From Lachnospiraceae bacterium (GTDB taxonomy: Bacteria > Bacillota > Clostridia > Lachnospirales > Lachnospiraceae), in the NCBI GenBank assembly GCA_022791755.1, contig JAAVZR010000029.1, positions 1 through 34,072 on the forward strand: a stretch of 34,072 bases of DNA, written 5' to 3'. Below the pieces are notes generated by a model. It did not search any database and was not told the origin of the DNA. It saw only the letters and a list, made by a program, of their open reading frames with translations. Within the stretch, counting starts at the first letter, position 1, and every line of letters begins with the position of its first letter. Both the position numbers and the translations under genes were made by a program. Positions 33,232-34,072 of this stretch are shown in pieces.

Positions 33232-33390
33232 GCCCGGGGCCTTGTAAGTGCCAGTGCCGGACGCGCTCTCGCTCCGTTACAAACGCAGCGGCACTAAGTT
33301 CGCGCTGCGCTGCCGCACACCGCTCACTAAGGGCCGGCGTTTGTAAAGGGTCCGGCCCCGGCACTTACAAGGCCCCGGGCTGGACCCTTT
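33232..33390. repeat. Compact nested palindromic element
   Basis: Outer 21-bp arms (33232-33252 and 33360-33380) are perfectly complementary. Inside, in nested order, are CCGGAC (33257-33262) with GTCCGG (33350-33355), TTACAAACGC (33277-33286) with GCGTTTGTAA (33337-33346), and GCGGCA (33288-33293) with TGCCGC (33311-33316). AAAGGGTCC (33345-33353) also pairs with GGACCCTTT (33382-33390) as a competing terminator-like stem. It is GC-rich, non-coding by appearance, and lies at the end of the aldolase gene. It could be a dispersed palindromic repeat, a small mobile element or a structured RNA. Confidence 0.8.
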
Positions 33391-33477
33391 CCTCTTCCAA
33401 TATAGAGCCACAGGCTTTTGAGCTTTGGGTGTTTTTTGCTTCTGTATCTTTAACTTCTGTTATTTCTCATAAACGAT

Positions 33478-33699
33478 TCAAATTAGCCGGAAATATTCTG
33501 TTGATTTCTGCTTTGTTTCATAAAATGAAAAATCTTTAAAATCAGGTGAAATTCTCCAATACCTTGGCCAATCCAAAATCATTGGACTAATAAATTTTGA
33601 TTTAGGCTCATTGGTTTTGATGAAATCCCAAAACGGACAAACATTAATGTGTCCATTTGCATTGGCAATATATTGTCCCTCTTTCCAGTCATCACTCAT
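33478..33699 (-). CDS. AT-rich hypothetical protein or gene fragment
   Basis: An open frame on the minus strand could give about 73 residues from the ATG at 33699 (MSDDWKEGQYIANANGHINV). I do not recognise it, and no ribosome site precedes that ATG. It is AT-rich, unlike the element to its left and the ATPase remnant to its right. The 5' end lies at the junction with the ATPase remnant (about 33700), so this may be the 3' end of a longer gene that was cut. The stretch 33391-33477 shows nothing further. Confidence 0.35.
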   Translation of the reverse strand: MSDDWKEGQYIANANGHINVCPFWDFIKTNEPKSKFISPMILDWPRYWRISPDFKDFSFYETKQKSTEYFRLI

Positions 33700-33702
33700 T
33701 CG

Positions 33703-34072
33703 TACGCTTATGTGGAGCATTGGAAGGAGATATACCGGGACAATACCGGCCTTCTGCTCTTTGGTGATGTGGGAACCGGGAAATCCTTTTTTGCTGGCTG
33801 TATCGCCAATGCCCTGCTTGACCGTGACGTGCCGGTTCTGATGACGAATTTTCCGTCTATCCTGAACCGGCTGACCGGCGTGTTTGCCGAGGTCAGGTCG
33901 GAATTTTTCGCCAGCCTGGTCGATTACTGCCTTCTTTTCATTGACGTTTTAGGGGTGGAAAGGAATACCGAGTATGCCATGGAGCAGATATTTACCATCA
34001 TTGACAGCCGGTATCGGAGCAAGATGCCGCTGATTGTTACGACAAACCTGAAACGGGAAGAGATTCAGAACC
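33703..34072 (+). pseudogene. 5'-truncated DnaC/IstB-like ATPase of an integrative element
   Basis: A plus-strand frame without stops runs from about 33703 to the window end. It encodes YVEHWKEIYRDNTGLLLFGD, then Walker A GDVGTGKS (33765-33788), ANALLDRDVPVLMTNFPSI and LGVERNTEYAMEQIFTIIDS, ending in VTTNLKREEIQN. This is the DnaC-like ATPase seen in ICEs of Firmicutes, where it serves in element replication. The N-terminal part is missing: the frame continues upstream only into unrelated AT-rich DNA and meets a stop at 33598-33600. Walker B reads LLFIDVLG, where family members have an Asp-Asp pair (DDLG), so the second acidic residue is lost. Both changes suggest a decayed remnant. The C-terminus is beyond the window, so other damage cannot be ruled in or out. 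Confidence 0.75.

Noticed and set aside
32366..33364. A 332-codon minus-strand open frame over the aldolase
   Set aside because: It is antisense to a gene with complete aldolase motifs and extends into the palindromic element.
33611..33841. A 76-codon plus-strand open frame across the mobile-element junction
   Set aside because: It is out of frame with the DnaC-like sequence and partly antisense to the AT-rich fragment; its protein has no motif.

Overview
The window looks like a piece of chromosome from an anaerobic, gut-type Clostridia, most likely Lachnospiraceae. This is inferred from strong AGGAGG-type ribosome sites, low-GC Gram-positive style lipoproteins, a mannose-family PTS operon, a MoxR/DUF58/VWA cluster, and an ICE-type DnaC-like ATPase remnant at the 3' end. 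No rRNA, tRNA, CRISPR array or complete insertion sequence was seen.

Layout. (1) 1-816: two hairpins, a promoter and an AT-rich orphan coiled-coil gene of unknown function. (2) 888-7038: three lipoprotein genes. The second and third are paralogues that join a propeller-like N-terminal region to an extracellular solute-binding domain, with no ABC permease nearby. (3) 7068-10270: a half-size EamA-type membrane protein, then a minus-strand block with a MarR regulator and flavodoxin-like protein behind a near-ideal promoter/operator, and a TetR regulator followed by a receiver-GGDEF diguanylate cyclase. (4) 10449-11087: an HD-domain hydrolase with its own promoter.

(5) 11195-22849: seven overlapping or closely spaced plus-strand genes: exported GATase-like membrane protein, ABC ATPase, ABC-2 permease, membrane protein with a Gly/Asp/Ser repeat, MoxR AAA+ ATPase, DUF58 protein, and a 1518-residue protein fusing a BatA-like half to a second VWA/GATase-like half with three MIDAS motifs in total. 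This is the most system-like part of the window: a MoxR/VWA chaperone-type module fused by operon structure to an ABC-2 transporter of the Gld type. It ends at a 19-bp-stem terminator shared with a convergent TPR/WG-repeat lipoprotein gene (22941-25196).

(6) 25346-33193: a carbohydrate-use region. A consensus promoter, a structured leader with an internal intrinsic terminator, PTS EIIA, EIIB, EIIC and EIID of the mannose/sorbose family, an iron-type alcohol dehydrogenase and a zinc-type dehydrogenase come first. A second promoter then drives a sensor kinase, a response regulator whose output region resembles DUF2294/MpsC, and a class II aldolase. The sugar is unknown; the two dehydrogenases and the aldolase suggest import and phosphorylation of a sugar or polyol, redox conversion, and aldol cleavage. 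(7) 33194-34072: a compact nested palindromic element (33232-33390), an AT-rich fragment, and a 5'-truncated DnaC-like ATPase with an altered Walker B motif, which together look like the scarred edge of a mobile element.
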